From: UBA7359 sp038142205
Lineage (GTDB): Bacteria > Pseudomonadota > Gammaproteobacteria > Eutrophobiales > Eutrophobiaceae
NCBI GenBank assembly: GCA_038142205.1
Contig: JAYQJO010000001.1
Span: 1 to 64,000, forward strand
Reading direction: 5' to 3'
Length of the DNA: 64,000 nt
Position 1 is the stretch's first letter; each line of letters starts with the position of its first letter. Position numbers and translations under genes: made by a program. This document shows positions 46,658-54,728 of the stretch, one piece after another. A model generated the notes under the pieces. It was not told the DNA's origin. It did no database searches and saw nothing but the letters and a program-made list of their open reading frames with translations.

Positions 46658-47065
46658 ATGAGTAAGACGACATGGGCTGTTTTAAGTGACGGCAGATATA
46701 TTAAAGTCATGATTAACAATGGCGAAAATAAAAAACTGACCGTACTGGATGCAGATAAACATGAAGATCTGGCAACACTTTGCTACAAAATGGTAAATAG
46801 TAAACCGGAGTTTTCGCCTAAAGGATCTGTTAAAGCAGAAAAAATTAACTTCGTTCAGTTACAAGCTGATTTCCTCGCAGAACAATATAACAAAGAGTTG
46901 TATGAACGTTTAGTGATCGCGGCACCTGCTGATGTTGCTAAATCATTACGCGCTGCTTTACCTGAAAACATTGAACAATTAGTCACTGGTGAATTAACCG
47001 AAGATATTACAACCAAGTCCGCCGATATTATTGAAGATAAATTGGCTGCTCTAATTGCTGCCTGA
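46658..47065 (+). CDS. host-attachment-protein family (PF10116-like)
   Basis: 135 residues. It starts TTWAVLSDGRYIKVMINNGE, close to the archaeal eRF1-like fold family annotated as host attachment protein. LYERLVIAAPADVAKSLRAALP and GELTEDITT in the second half also fit. In plant-associated bacteria one member affects attachment; here a general cytoplasmic role is more likely. It is followed after 42 bp by the DUF1840 gene. Confidence 0.75.
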   Translation: MSKTTWAVLSDGRYIKVMINNGENKKLTVLDADKHEDLATLCYKMVNSKPEFSPKGSVKAEKINFVQLQADFLAEQYNKELYERLVIAAPADVAKSLRAALPENIEQLVTGELTEDITTKSADIIEDKLAALIAA

Positions 47066-47107
47066 TTTTTTTGATATAAATAGAAACGAGTATAGAGACC
47101 AATAACG

Positions 47108-47422
47108 ATGTTGGTTATTTTTTCTTCAAACGCACAGAGCGACATTATGATGTTTGCTGATGTCGCAGAAAAACTTATCGAAATGATGGGGCACAGTGGC
47201 ACGATACCTGGTGCCATTGCTGCAAAGGATATTCCTGAAGTATTAGCACGACTGGAAAAAGTAATCGCGTTTCATGAAAAAGAAAGTTCTGATGACCATC
47301 AGGATGAAGAAGTAGAAAATACAGAAATAAAAGTTAGCCTGGCAAGACGTGCTTTTCCTTTAATTAAAATGCTGAAAGCCGCAGCTAAAGATAAAGAATC
47401 TGTTATGTGGCATCAAAAATAA
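47108..47422 (+). CDS. DUF1840 family protein
   Basis: 104 residues, the normal length. MLVIFSSNAQSDIMMFADVA, EMMGHSGTIPGAI and the final RRAFPLIKMLKAA ... VMW are the diagnostic DUF1840 positions. Function unknown. A related C-terminal sequence appears in the broken gene at 44480. Confidence 0.88.
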   Translation: MLVIFSSNAQSDIMMFADVAEKLIEMMGHSGTIPGAIAAKDIPEVLARLEKVIAFHEKESSDDHQDEEVENTEIKVSLARRAFPLIKMLKAAAKDKESVMWHQK

Positions 47423-47511
47423 TTTAATAGCTGTATTTTGTAACACTTTATAATTTAGATTTTTTTACAGGCAATGTATAACTCTTTATGACAAGCTGAT
47501 AGCATCAGTTT

Positions 47512-48399
47512 ATGCAGATTCTTATTTCAACTTTAGCGATTCTTTTGTGCCACAGTATTACCGGTACGGCATCAGTCCTCATGCGCTATTTTGTTGGTAT
47601 TCTTGATCCTATAGAACTTGCATTTCTGCGTTATCTGTTAGGCGGTTTTTTTATCCTACCCTTATTCTTTATTTTTCGAAGTTCGAACTTAACAAAAAGT
47701 CTATTATTTAAATCGATAGCACTAGGTATATTATTCTTTGGTATTTTTCCTTTCCTGTTTGCACAAGCGTTTGTTTATACCAGCGCGGCCAGAGGCGCAC
47801 TGGTTTTAGCAACCATGCCAATATGGACAATGTTAATAGGTAAAGCGATTGGTCATGAAAAAGTAAATTTATTATCTTTAGTTGCTGTTTTATTAGTCTT
47901 GTTTGGTTTATTCGTGTCACTCTCTGATAAATTGTTTTTAACGACCCATGAAGAGGTGAGCTTTAAAGGTGAATTGATTGTGCTGCTCGCAGCAATTTGC
48001 GGTGCAGTCTATGCGACTTTTTCAAAGCCGGTTCTAAAAAAAATTCCGGCTACAACAATGTCGCCGATTGCGATGTTAGCCGGCTGTTTTTTTCTCATGC
48101 CATTTGCAGTGAGTAATAATGTTAATGAACATGTTATTGCTTTAACAGGCATGCAACTATGGCTACTTGTTTATATCGGTATTGTAACTGGGGGTATTGC
48201 TTTCTTTTTGTTTAATTGGGTTTTAACCAAAACCACAGCTACATTTAACACTATGTTTGTTACATTAAACCCCATCGTTGCTATATTTCTAGGCTATCTG
48301 TTTCTAGGCGAAGCAATTCAGATAAATTTTATAATTGGGGTGCTGATTGTGTTCAGTGGGCTTGGATTTGCTGTCTATTCACAACGGAAAGACCATTAA
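47512..48399 (+). CDS. EamA/DMT-family transporter
   Basis: 295 residues, ten predicted membrane helices in two EamA repeats (residues 5-138 and 150-290). Typical positions are visible: AFLRYLLGGFFILPLFF in the first repeat and LNPIVAIFLGYLFLGE in the second. Members export metabolites or amino acids; the substrate cannot be told. Confidence 0.87.
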   Translation: MQILISTLAILLCHSITGTASVLMRYFVGILDPIELAFLRYLLGGFFILPLFFIFRSSNLTKSLLFKSIALGILFFGIFPFLFAQAFVYTSAARGALVLATMPIWTMLIGKAIGHEKVNLLSLVAVLLVLFGLFVSLSDKLFLTTHEEVSFKGELIVLLAAICGAVYATFSKPVLKKIPATTMSPIAMLAGCFFLMPFAVSNNVNEHVIALTGMQLWLLVYIGIVTGGIAFFLFNWVLTKTTATFNTMFVTLNPIVAIFLGYLFLGEAIQINFIIGVLIVFSGLGFAVYSQRKDH

Positions 48400-48405
48400 T
48401 AAAAA

Positions 48406-48648
48406 TTATTGTTGTTGAGAAAACGTTTTTATATAAAGCGTTTCGACTTTTTTTCTTGCCCAGTCTGTCTTGCGTAAAAATTTCAAGCTGGAATTAATGC
48501 TGGGATCACTTTTAAAGCAATTGATATTAATAAGCTGACCTAATTCCTGCCATCCGTATTTATCGACTAACTGCTTAACAATAGAATAAAGCGTGATGCC
48601 ATGTAGAGGATCTTGAAAGCGAGTATCGTTTGTTTGCTTTTGCGTCAC
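48406..48648 (-). CDS. VF530-family (DUF2132) DNA-binding protein
   Basis: 80 residues. DPLHGITLYSIVKQLVDKYG, then FKSDPSINSSLKFLRKTDWA, the near-invariant core of VF530, a helical double-psi-like DNA-binding fold known from a Vibrio structure. It lies 4 bp downstream of the RRM gene and is probably co-transcribed. Confidence 0.88.
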   Translation of the reverse strand: MTQKQTNDTRFQDPLHGITLYSIVKQLVDKYGWQELGQLININCFKSDPSINSSLKFLRKTDWARKKVETLYIKTFSQQQ

Positions 48649-48652
48649 GATA

Positions 48653-49009
48653 CTAATCTGACTTTTTGACTCTTTTGTATTCTTGAAAAGTAGTAGGCTT
48701 CTTTTTATCTTTTACAGTCTCAAGGTTAGCAACTACTTTCGGAGTTTGAGCTTCTTCTACTACGTAGGATTTTTCTTTAGCCTTTTTTACACGGATTTTA
48801 CTTTCATGAACTTCTTTGCCGTTAAGGTTTTTTATCGCAGCTTTGGCTTCGCCCGGTTTAGGCATTTCAATAAAACCAAAGCCCTTTGGTTGCCCGGATT
48901 TTTTATCCATAACCAATGAGCATGATTGCACATTACCAAAAGGTTCGAATAAAGCACGAACGTCAGCTTCATTAGTAATTCGGGCAAGATTTCGTATGAG
49001 CAGTTTCAT
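48653..49009 (-). CDS. RRM-type RNA-binding protein
   Basis: 118 residues. One RRM at residues 1-80 with both RNP motifs: RNP2 LLIRNLA and RNP1 KGFGFIEM. A Lys-rich tail follows. Single-RRM proteins occur in some gammaproteobacteria and bind RNA, often under stress. It forms a pair with the VF530 gene. Confidence 0.9.
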   Translation of the reverse strand: MKLLIRNLARITNEADVRALFEPFGNVQSCSLVMDKKSGQPKGFGFIEMPKPGEAKAAIKNLNGKEVHESKIRVKKAKEKSYVVEEAQTPKVVANLETVKDKKKPTTFQEYKRVKKSD

Positions 49010-49044
49010 AAGAACACTTTAACAGAAAAAGTGTTGCTCGCTTC

Positions 49045-50661
49045 TTATTTCGCGTTTGCAGACTTTTTGTCCGCTTGTAACTGAGTAGCAAGATACTCTT
49101 CATACGTGCCCTGAAAGTCGATGGCTTTTTTAGCTTTAATCTCAATAACGCGCGTTGCCAGTGAAGAAACAAACTCGCGATCATGGCTAACAAAAATTAA
49201 CGTGCCTTCGTAATGTTCCAGTGCTAGGTTTAATGCTTCAATCGATTCCATATCCAAGTGGTTGGTCGGTTCGTCCATTATCATGACATTGGTTTCCTGC
49301 AACATAAGCTTGCCAAACAGCAGTCTATTTTTTTCACCACCAGAACAAACTTTTACTTTTTTCTCAAAGTCTTCTGAAGAAAATAGCATCTGACCCAATG
49401 TCGCGCGCACTGCTTGATCATCATGTTTTGGTTTGCGCCATTGTTCCATCCAGTCAAATAGATTTAAGTCATTATCAAAATCAGCAGTACTGTCCTGAGG
49501 ACAATAACCAATGCTTGCATTCTCTGCCCATTGAATCTTGCCACTGTTTGCTTCAAGTTCATTGATTATGCAACGAAGAAACGTGGTTTTACCAACACCG
49601 TTTTCACCAATTACTGCAAGGCGACTACCGGCTTCTAATAAGATACTGGCATCTTCAAATAATGTTTCATCATCAAAACCATGAGACATATTTTCTAAAG
49701 TCAAAGCGAGACGATGTAATTTCTTTTCCTGATTAAAACGAATATATGGGCTAACACGGCTTGAAGGTTTAACTTCTTCCAATGTTATTTTTTCAATTTG
49801 TCTAGCGCGTGAAGTTGCCTGTTTTGCTTTTGAAGCATTCGCCGAGAAGCGACTAACAAAATGTTTCAGCTCTGCAATTTGTGCAGATTTCTTTGCATTG
49901 TCAGATTGAAGACGTTCACGTGCCTGTGTAGAAGCAATCATAAAGTTATCGTAGTTACCGGGATAAACACGTAACTCACCGTAATCAATATCAGCAATGT
50001 GTGTGCAGACTTCATTTAGGAAGTGACGATCATGCGAAATAATAACCATGGTACTTCGGCGTTCATTCAATACACCTTCGAGCCAACGAATAGTATTGAT
50101 GTCGAGGTTGTTGGTCGGTTCGTCGAGTAACAGGATATCTGGTTCAGCAAACAGAGCTTGTGCCAAAAGCACACGTAATTTCCAACCGGGTGCAACTTCA
50201 CTCATTGGGCCGAAATGTAATGCTTCCTCAATACCTGCGCTCATTAATAATTCAGCTGCACGACTTTCCGCGCTATAACCATCCATTTCGCCAAACTTAA
50301 TTTCCAGCTCGGCGACTTTCATGCCGTCTTCTTCAGACATTTCCGGCAGTGCATAAATACGATCGCGTTCCTGTTTAACCTCCCACAGTTCAGCATGTCC
50401 CATAATAACGGTATCGATAACCGAATATTCTTCAAATGCGAATTGATCCTGATGCAACTTACCCACACGTTCATTCGGATCGATAGAAACATTACCAGCA
50501 GTAGGCTCAAGGCTGCCATCCATAATTTTCATGAAGGTTGATTTACCGCAGCCATTTGCGCCAATCAATCCATAGCGATTTCCATCGCCAAACTTAACGG
50601 AGATATTTTCAAATAATGGCTTTGAGCCAAATTGCATTGTGATATTTGCTGTAGCAAGCAT
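49045..50661 (-). CDS. ybiT: ABC-F ATPase, YbiT type
   Basis: 538 residues with two ATPase domains: GANGCGKST (first Walker A), EPTNNLD, then GENGVGKTT, CSGGEKNRL and EPTNHLD. The first signature is replaced by APGWKLR, which is the YbiT variant. A linker of charged helices joins the halves. ABC-F proteins act on the ribosome, not as transporters. No membrane segments. Confidence 0.95.
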   Translation of the reverse strand: MLATANITMQFGSKPLFENISVKFGDGNRYGLIGANGCGKSTFMKIMDGSLEPTAGNVSIDPNERVGKLHQDQFAFEEYSVIDTVIMGHAELWEVKQERDRIYALPEMSEEDGMKVAELEIKFGEMDGYSAESRAAELLMSAGIEEALHFGPMSEVAPGWKLRVLLAQALFAEPDILLLDEPTNNLDINTIRWLEGVLNERRSTMVIISHDRHFLNEVCTHIADIDYGELRVYPGNYDNFMIASTQARERLQSDNAKKSAQIAELKHFVSRFSANASKAKQATSRARQIEKITLEEVKPSSRVSPYIRFNQEKKLHRLALTLENMSHGFDDETLFEDASILLEAGSRLAVIGENGVGKTTFLRCIINELEANSGKIQWAENASIGYCPQDSTADFDNDLNLFDWMEQWRKPKHDDQAVRATLGQMLFSSEDFEKKVKVCSGGEKNRLLFGKLMLQETNVMIMDEPTNHLDMESIEALNLALEHYEGTLIFVSHDREFVSSLATRVIEIKAKKAIDFQGTYEEYLATQLQADKKSANAK

Positions 50662-50887
50662 GATTTATCCTGAATCTAAAATAATGGGAATTAGAAGGTC
50701 GCGTACTATAGTGCTTTGCAGCATTTTCGTCGAGTGAAACTATTATTAAAACCAGAATTTCCCTAAATAAATTGATTATCACTATATAGTGGTTTTGAAC
50801 ATTTATAACCACGTTATAATGATGTTTTAGCTATAAATCGGTATGATTACGCTCTGAGTAAGATAAGTTCAGAAAACAGGGGGTAAA

Positions 50888-51457
50888 GTGGTTTTTTCAA
50901 AGAAAAACCAGCGACTTACATTAATCAGTGTTCTGCTGATCAACGCCTTAATATTCAGTTCTAATAGTGTTGCAAACCACGATTCATCGTGCAGTCCGAA
51001 ATGGAAAGTCACCGGATATTTCACACCTATTGAAGCGGACTATTCGCAAGCTGAACAAATACAGATCGAAATAGAACAAGCCGGCAAAAGCATTCATTCA
51101 AAACAGTTTTTAGGAACAGTCAAAATTGAAGGCTGGGGTAAAACAAAAGACGGTTGGTATCTTGGGCGATTTTCAAATAAATGGCATAAGAGTAAATATC
51201 CGCTCAACTCATTAGGTAAACCACTAAGAACAGGTTCAATCGCAACAGATAGAAGAGTCATCCCAACCGGCACAAACCTAATCATTCCAACACTACCGAA
51301 TCATTTAAAACACCAACGCTATGTTTCTGATGATGTTGGCAGCGCAATTAAAAAATTACATGTTGATATCTATACTGGAGAAGGTCGGCAAGCAGAAAAA
51401 ATGACCTATGAAATAACTGGGCATGACCATACGGTTTGTCGTATTAGTTCGATTTAA
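50888..51457 (+). CDS. exported 3D-domain (MltA-like) protein
   Basis: 189 residues from GTG 50888 with AGGGGGT just upstream. A signal peptide (ending SSNSVA) is followed by a Cys-containing start and a 3D domain with KPLRTGSIATDRRVIPTGTN and the Asp triad in DDVGSAI and HVDIYTGEG. 3D domains form the double-psi barrel of lytic transglycosylases such as MltA. It converges on the Cys-rich-peptide operon. Confidence 0.82.
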   Translation: MVFSKKNQRLTLISVLLINALIFSSNSVANHDSSCSPKWKVTGYFTPIEADYSQAEQIQIEIEQAGKSIHSKQFLGTVKIEGWGKTKDGWYLGRFSNKWHKSKYPLNSLGKPLRTGSIATDRRVIPTGTNLIIPTLPNHLKHQRYVSDDVGSAIKKLHVDIYTGEGRQAEKMTYEITGHDHTVCRISSI

Positions 51458-51561
51458 TTAAGCGATATATATGTCAAAAACCGACATAAATATGATGATT
51501 ATTATCTGAACGATAACACATTATAATAAAGTCAATTCACGTCACTACAGATTTGAAGATA

Positions 51562-51590
51562 AAAAAAGCCGACTAATAGTCGGCTTTGCA
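51562..51590 (-). terminator. strong rho-independent terminator of the ArsR/Cys-rich peptide operon
   Basis: AAAGCCGACT / AGTCGGCTTT, a 10-bp perfect stem with a two- to three-base loop. On the minus strand it is followed by TTTTTTT, 25 nt after the Cys-rich peptide stop. It can also end the + strand 3D gene, though less well. Confidence 0.9.
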
Positions 51591-51612
51591 AAACTTTAAT
51601 TAAGAACAGGTA

Positions 51613-51705
51613 TTAGCAACAACAATGTTCTTTACAGCACTCACAAGTATTATTTTTACAGCATTCCTGATCTTTACATTTACATTCACAGTTTTTGTCA
51701 GTCAT
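51613..51705 (-). CDS. 30-residue Cys-rich peptide, metallothionein-like
   Basis: ATG 51705 to TAA 51613, with AGGAG 6 nt upstream. The protein is 30 residues with 11 cysteines (positions 6, 8, 10, 15, 16, 21, 23, 24, 28, 29, 30) in CxCxC, CC and CCC clusters, separated by Lys, Glu, Asp and Asn. This spacing suits a metal-thiolate cluster, and the peptide ends in three cysteines. It starts 11 bp after the ArsR-family regulator stop and is closed by a strong terminator, so the pair is an operon. The arrangement recalls cyanobacterial SmtB-SmtA, but the peptide is much shorter than SmtA and I recognise no family. The metal is unknown. Confidence 0.75.
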   Translation of the reverse strand: MTDKNCECKCKDQECCKNNTCECCKEHCCC

Positions 51706-51716
51706 AACGATCTCCT

Positions 51717-52010
51717 TTACTCGATACGTTCAATTTTGTCAGCCAGCGTTCGGAGCTGGTTAGCTACTTCTGTCCGGTTGAGCTTGTAGGTTTTTTCACG
51801 TCCTTTCTTTTCAAAGGAAACAATACCTTCTTCCGCGAGTACTTTCAGATGACGAGATACCACAGAGGCATCTATACTGCAGCAGCCACATAAGCACATT
51901 GCGTTTTGAGGTTCCTGGCATCGACATAGCTCATAAACCAACGACAATCGGTTGTACTCACCAAGTGCTTTTAGAAAGTCTGCGATTTCCTGAGTTTGTG
52001 TCGCTTCCAT
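51717..52010 (-). CDS. ArsR/SmtB-family metalloregulator with a Cys-rich sensing region
   Basis: 97 residues from the ATG at 52010; an alternative ATG at 52028 would add MCKYTN. Winged HTH, recognition helix SVVSRHLKVLAEEGI. The helix before it holds ELCRCQ and CLCGCC, six cysteines around the alpha-3 position where ArsR and SmtB relatives bind As, Cd or other thiophilic metals. Neither start has a Shine-Dalgarno sequence, so translation may be leaderless. The start region overlaps the operator boxes at 52009-52067, consistent with autorepression. Confidence 0.88.
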   Translation of the reverse strand: MEATQTQEIADFLKALGEYNRLSLVYELCRCQEPQNAMCLCGCCSIDASVVSRHLKVLAEEGIVSFEKKGREKTYKLNRTEVANQLRTLADKIERIE

Positions 52011-52067
52011 ATTTGTATATTTGCACATATTAACAAATATATCAATCGTTACGATTTGAATATTTGT
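52009..52067. promoter_or_regulatory. candidate ArsR operator: three ATATTTGT boxes
   Basis: ATATTTGT occurs at 52009-52016 and 52060-52067, and its complement ACAAATAT at 52033-52040. The outer pair from 52033 to 52067 makes a 35-bp dyad with 14 of 17 positions paired, the usual form of an ArsR/SmtB site. It lies at the start of the regulator gene, so binding should block its transcription. Confidence 0.7.
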
Positions 52068-52261
52068 AGTAATGTTGACGTACCTTTATGTTTATCCAGA
52101 GACTTGCTGTTGTTTGTCCTAACTAGCGGATATTGGCGTTATTGAGGACGAGTCAAAACTGACATACAGCCTTATTTTAGATTTATAGATATTATTGTCA
52201 GAGAGTTAAATTGAGAGCATCACTGGCTAAGTGATGGCCGAAAAGAAAAAATGAATATTTT

Positions 52262-53693
52262 TTATTGAATACCTAGTTTTCTAAGGTTTGCTGTTGCTGC
52301 ATCAAAATTAGTTTGTGCTATTTCACGTTGGAGCCCAGCCAGATAGAAACGTATCTTAGCTTCCGCTGCAGTATTTTCTCTAATATTGACTAGAAAGAAA
52401 TCACTTGCTCCCTGTTCAAAGCGTCTTATTTCAGCTTTACGTAAAGTGTCAGCCTGACTCATTTCCTCTTTTGCTAAAGAGAGCAGGTTTTCAGCTGTAT
52501 TTAGGTCAAGCAGTACATTGCGTACTTCAAGTTCAATTTGATCTTCCAAAAGCCTTTCTCTATGTTTCAAAGCATTAAGCTGTGCTTTATTTTCAGCTAG
52601 GGCACCACGAGCTGCCCGTTGACCCAAAGGCACTGAAAATTTAAGGCCGATGATGACATCATTATCATCACGTGAGACTCCACCTTCACTAATGGTACCC
52701 AGTGGAGAGTAGGCTTCAATATTAAAATCTAACCTAGGTAGCAATGCATTTTCATTAAGTTTTATCTTACGTAATGCTCTTGTGATTGTATTCCTTAATT
52801 TTTTTAGTTCTGGTCTTGCATTATATAAGCTTTCTAAATTATCTAGTGTATCGTAAGTATTGTTTGAATTTTTACTGGGTTTATATTCCGGTAAGTATTC
52901 TTCGGAAACAATGATTGGGTTACCTTCATCATCACGATAAAAAAGACTCAGTTCATTCGCAGCGATGGCGACATCTCTTTGAGCATTTGCAACTAACGAT
53001 TTTCGTTGCGTCATGTTTTGCAGGTTTTCAGTCAAAACAATTTTAGCATGAGCACCTTTTTCAACTTTTTTTCTAATCCAAGTTGTCTTTTTTGAGCGAT
53101 TAATAATAAGTCCTTATAAACTTTTTCTTCTGGCCTAATGCAACCCAGCGCCAGTAAGCAATCATTGCTTTTTGTGCTACTCCTAGTTTTGTTAATAGAA
53201 CTTCGAATTTTGCTTCTCGTGTAGCAAGTCGTGTGTCAGTTTCATTAAAACGTCGGGGGTCTATTTCACGATCTCGGAGCAATGAAAAAAGTACACCAAG
53301 ATTGAGTTGACCACCGGTATTTGTGAAGCGTTTATCTTCATAAACAGGGAATGTACCATTCGATAATTTATAACCACCATAGACTCGCGGGCCACCTTCA
53401 ACAGGGAGGTAACGTGATGCTGTTCCTTCGATGCTGCGTCCATCATAAAATCCTGTTGCATAACCATAGCTATCAACATCAAAGATTAGGTCAAAAGCCC
53501 CTTCGGCACTTAATGCTCTTGCTTCAGCAGCACGTTGTTCGGATATGCTTTCTAAAATTTTAGGAAATTGCTTTGAAGAAGATTGTAATACATCTGCTGG
53601 AGAAAGTTTTTTTGTACCTGATATCGCTTCCTCATTATTTGCATGAGCATGAGTTACGAGAGTAAACAAAATACAAGCTATTATTATTTTCAT
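52262..53693 (-). CDS. TolC-family outer-membrane efflux protein, frame shifted once
   Basis: About 475 residues after repair. The signal peptide ends THAHA. TolC helices follow, with the last repeat seen in DLNTAENLLSLAKEEMSQAD and RRFEQGASDFFLVNIRENTA. The frame breaks at the T5 run 53122-53126; one more base gives GQKKKVYKDLLLIAQKRQLG and leads into the second part. It ends the minus-strand exporter operon, 5 bp after the adaptor gene. It should form the outer-membrane channel for the adaptor and membrane subunits upstream. Confidence 0.86.
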
Positions 53694-53698
53694 AATAA

Positions 53699-54724
53699 CT
53701 AATTTATTTCAGCATTGATTAGGTCACGAAAGTCTGGTGGGAAATCATTAAATAGCCGCCATATTTCATAGCCAATGATGACAGTTTTTAGTTGTATCCA
53801 GCCGCGAACTTTTGAACCGAAACGAACATAATCATCACTTGGCCACGGATGTTTATCATTTGGGTCTTCCTTAACCAAAACCCTAAAGCGGCCATTTGTT
53901 TGTGCAGAAGGATCAACGGCTATTACAATTCCACCGTAGGTTCCGATTGCTACTGAAGGCCAACCACTAAACTGAACTACAGGCCAACCTTCAAACTGTA
54001 GACGAACATTATCCCCATTACGAACAAGAGAAACATCACGACCATCAATGTATAACTCAACAACGCGTTCAATACTATCCGGAACAAAGGTTGCAATACT
54101 GTCACCAACATTAACAAATGTTGATGCATCACCAGCGTTAACGCGTAGAATAACACCGTCTCGAGGAGCTCTAACAATCTGAGCAGATTGACGTGATAAA
54201 TTAACGTCAGTACGTGTGAGTTTAGCGTTGGCCTCTGCTACAAGGGCAAGGCTTTCCTGAAGTTTTATTTTCGCTTTTTCATAATCACGTTTTGCTGCAA
54301 GACCCTCCTTATAAAGTTCTTCATTACGGTTGGCATCAATACGTGCAGTTTTAGATACAGCTTCAGCTGCAGATATCTGAGCTAACACCTGCTCTCGTTC
54401 AGCTTTGAGTCGTTCAATAAGTTGAGGGTCGTTATCAACAATTTTAACGATAGGGTCACCAACAGCAACATGGCTGCCATCACGGATATACCATTGCTGT
54501 ATTCGGCCTGATACAAAAGCATTAATTTCTTGAGCAAGGTCATCGGGGTTTAATGCCGTAACAGAACCTACACCGGGTGACGTTTGAACCCAGGGTGTTT
54601 TATATAAAAATACTGCTATTGCCGTGGTTCCAAAAATGATAAGGAATGCTATTACTCGCATTGGATTTGGTAAGCTAACACTGCTTAATGTCTTAAAATA
54701 TTTTTGATGGCGTTCGTGATACAT
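53699..54724 (-). CDS. HlyD-family periplasmic adaptor protein
   Basis: 341 residues. A membrane anchor at about 24-42 (IAFLIIFGTTAIAVFLY) is followed by a split lipoyl domain (VSGRIQQWYIRDGSHVAVGD at the start, IVRAPRDGVILRVNAGDAST later) around a coiled-coil hairpin of about 80 residues. A C-terminal beta-barrel follows. It links the inner-membrane subunit to the TolC-like channel. The gap to the upstream ABC gene is 4 bp. Confidence 0.9.
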   Translation of the reverse strand: MYHERHQKYFKTLSSVSLPNPMRVIAFLIIFGTTAIAVFLYKTPWVQTSPGVGSVTALNPDDLAQEINAFVSGRIQQWYIRDGSHVAVGDPIVKIVDNDPQLIERLKAEREQVLAQISAAEAVSKTARIDANRNEELYKEGLAAKRDYEKAKIKLQESLALVAEANAKLTRTDVNLSRQSAQIVRAPRDGVILRVNAGDASTFVNVGDSIATFVPDSIERVVELYIDGRDVSLVRNGDNVRLQFEGWPVVQFSGWPSVAIGTYGGIVIAVDPSAQTNGRFRVLVKEDPNDKHPWPSDDYVRFGSKVRGWIQLKTVIIGYEIWRLFNDFPPDFRDLINAEIN

Positions 54725-54728
54725 AGTG

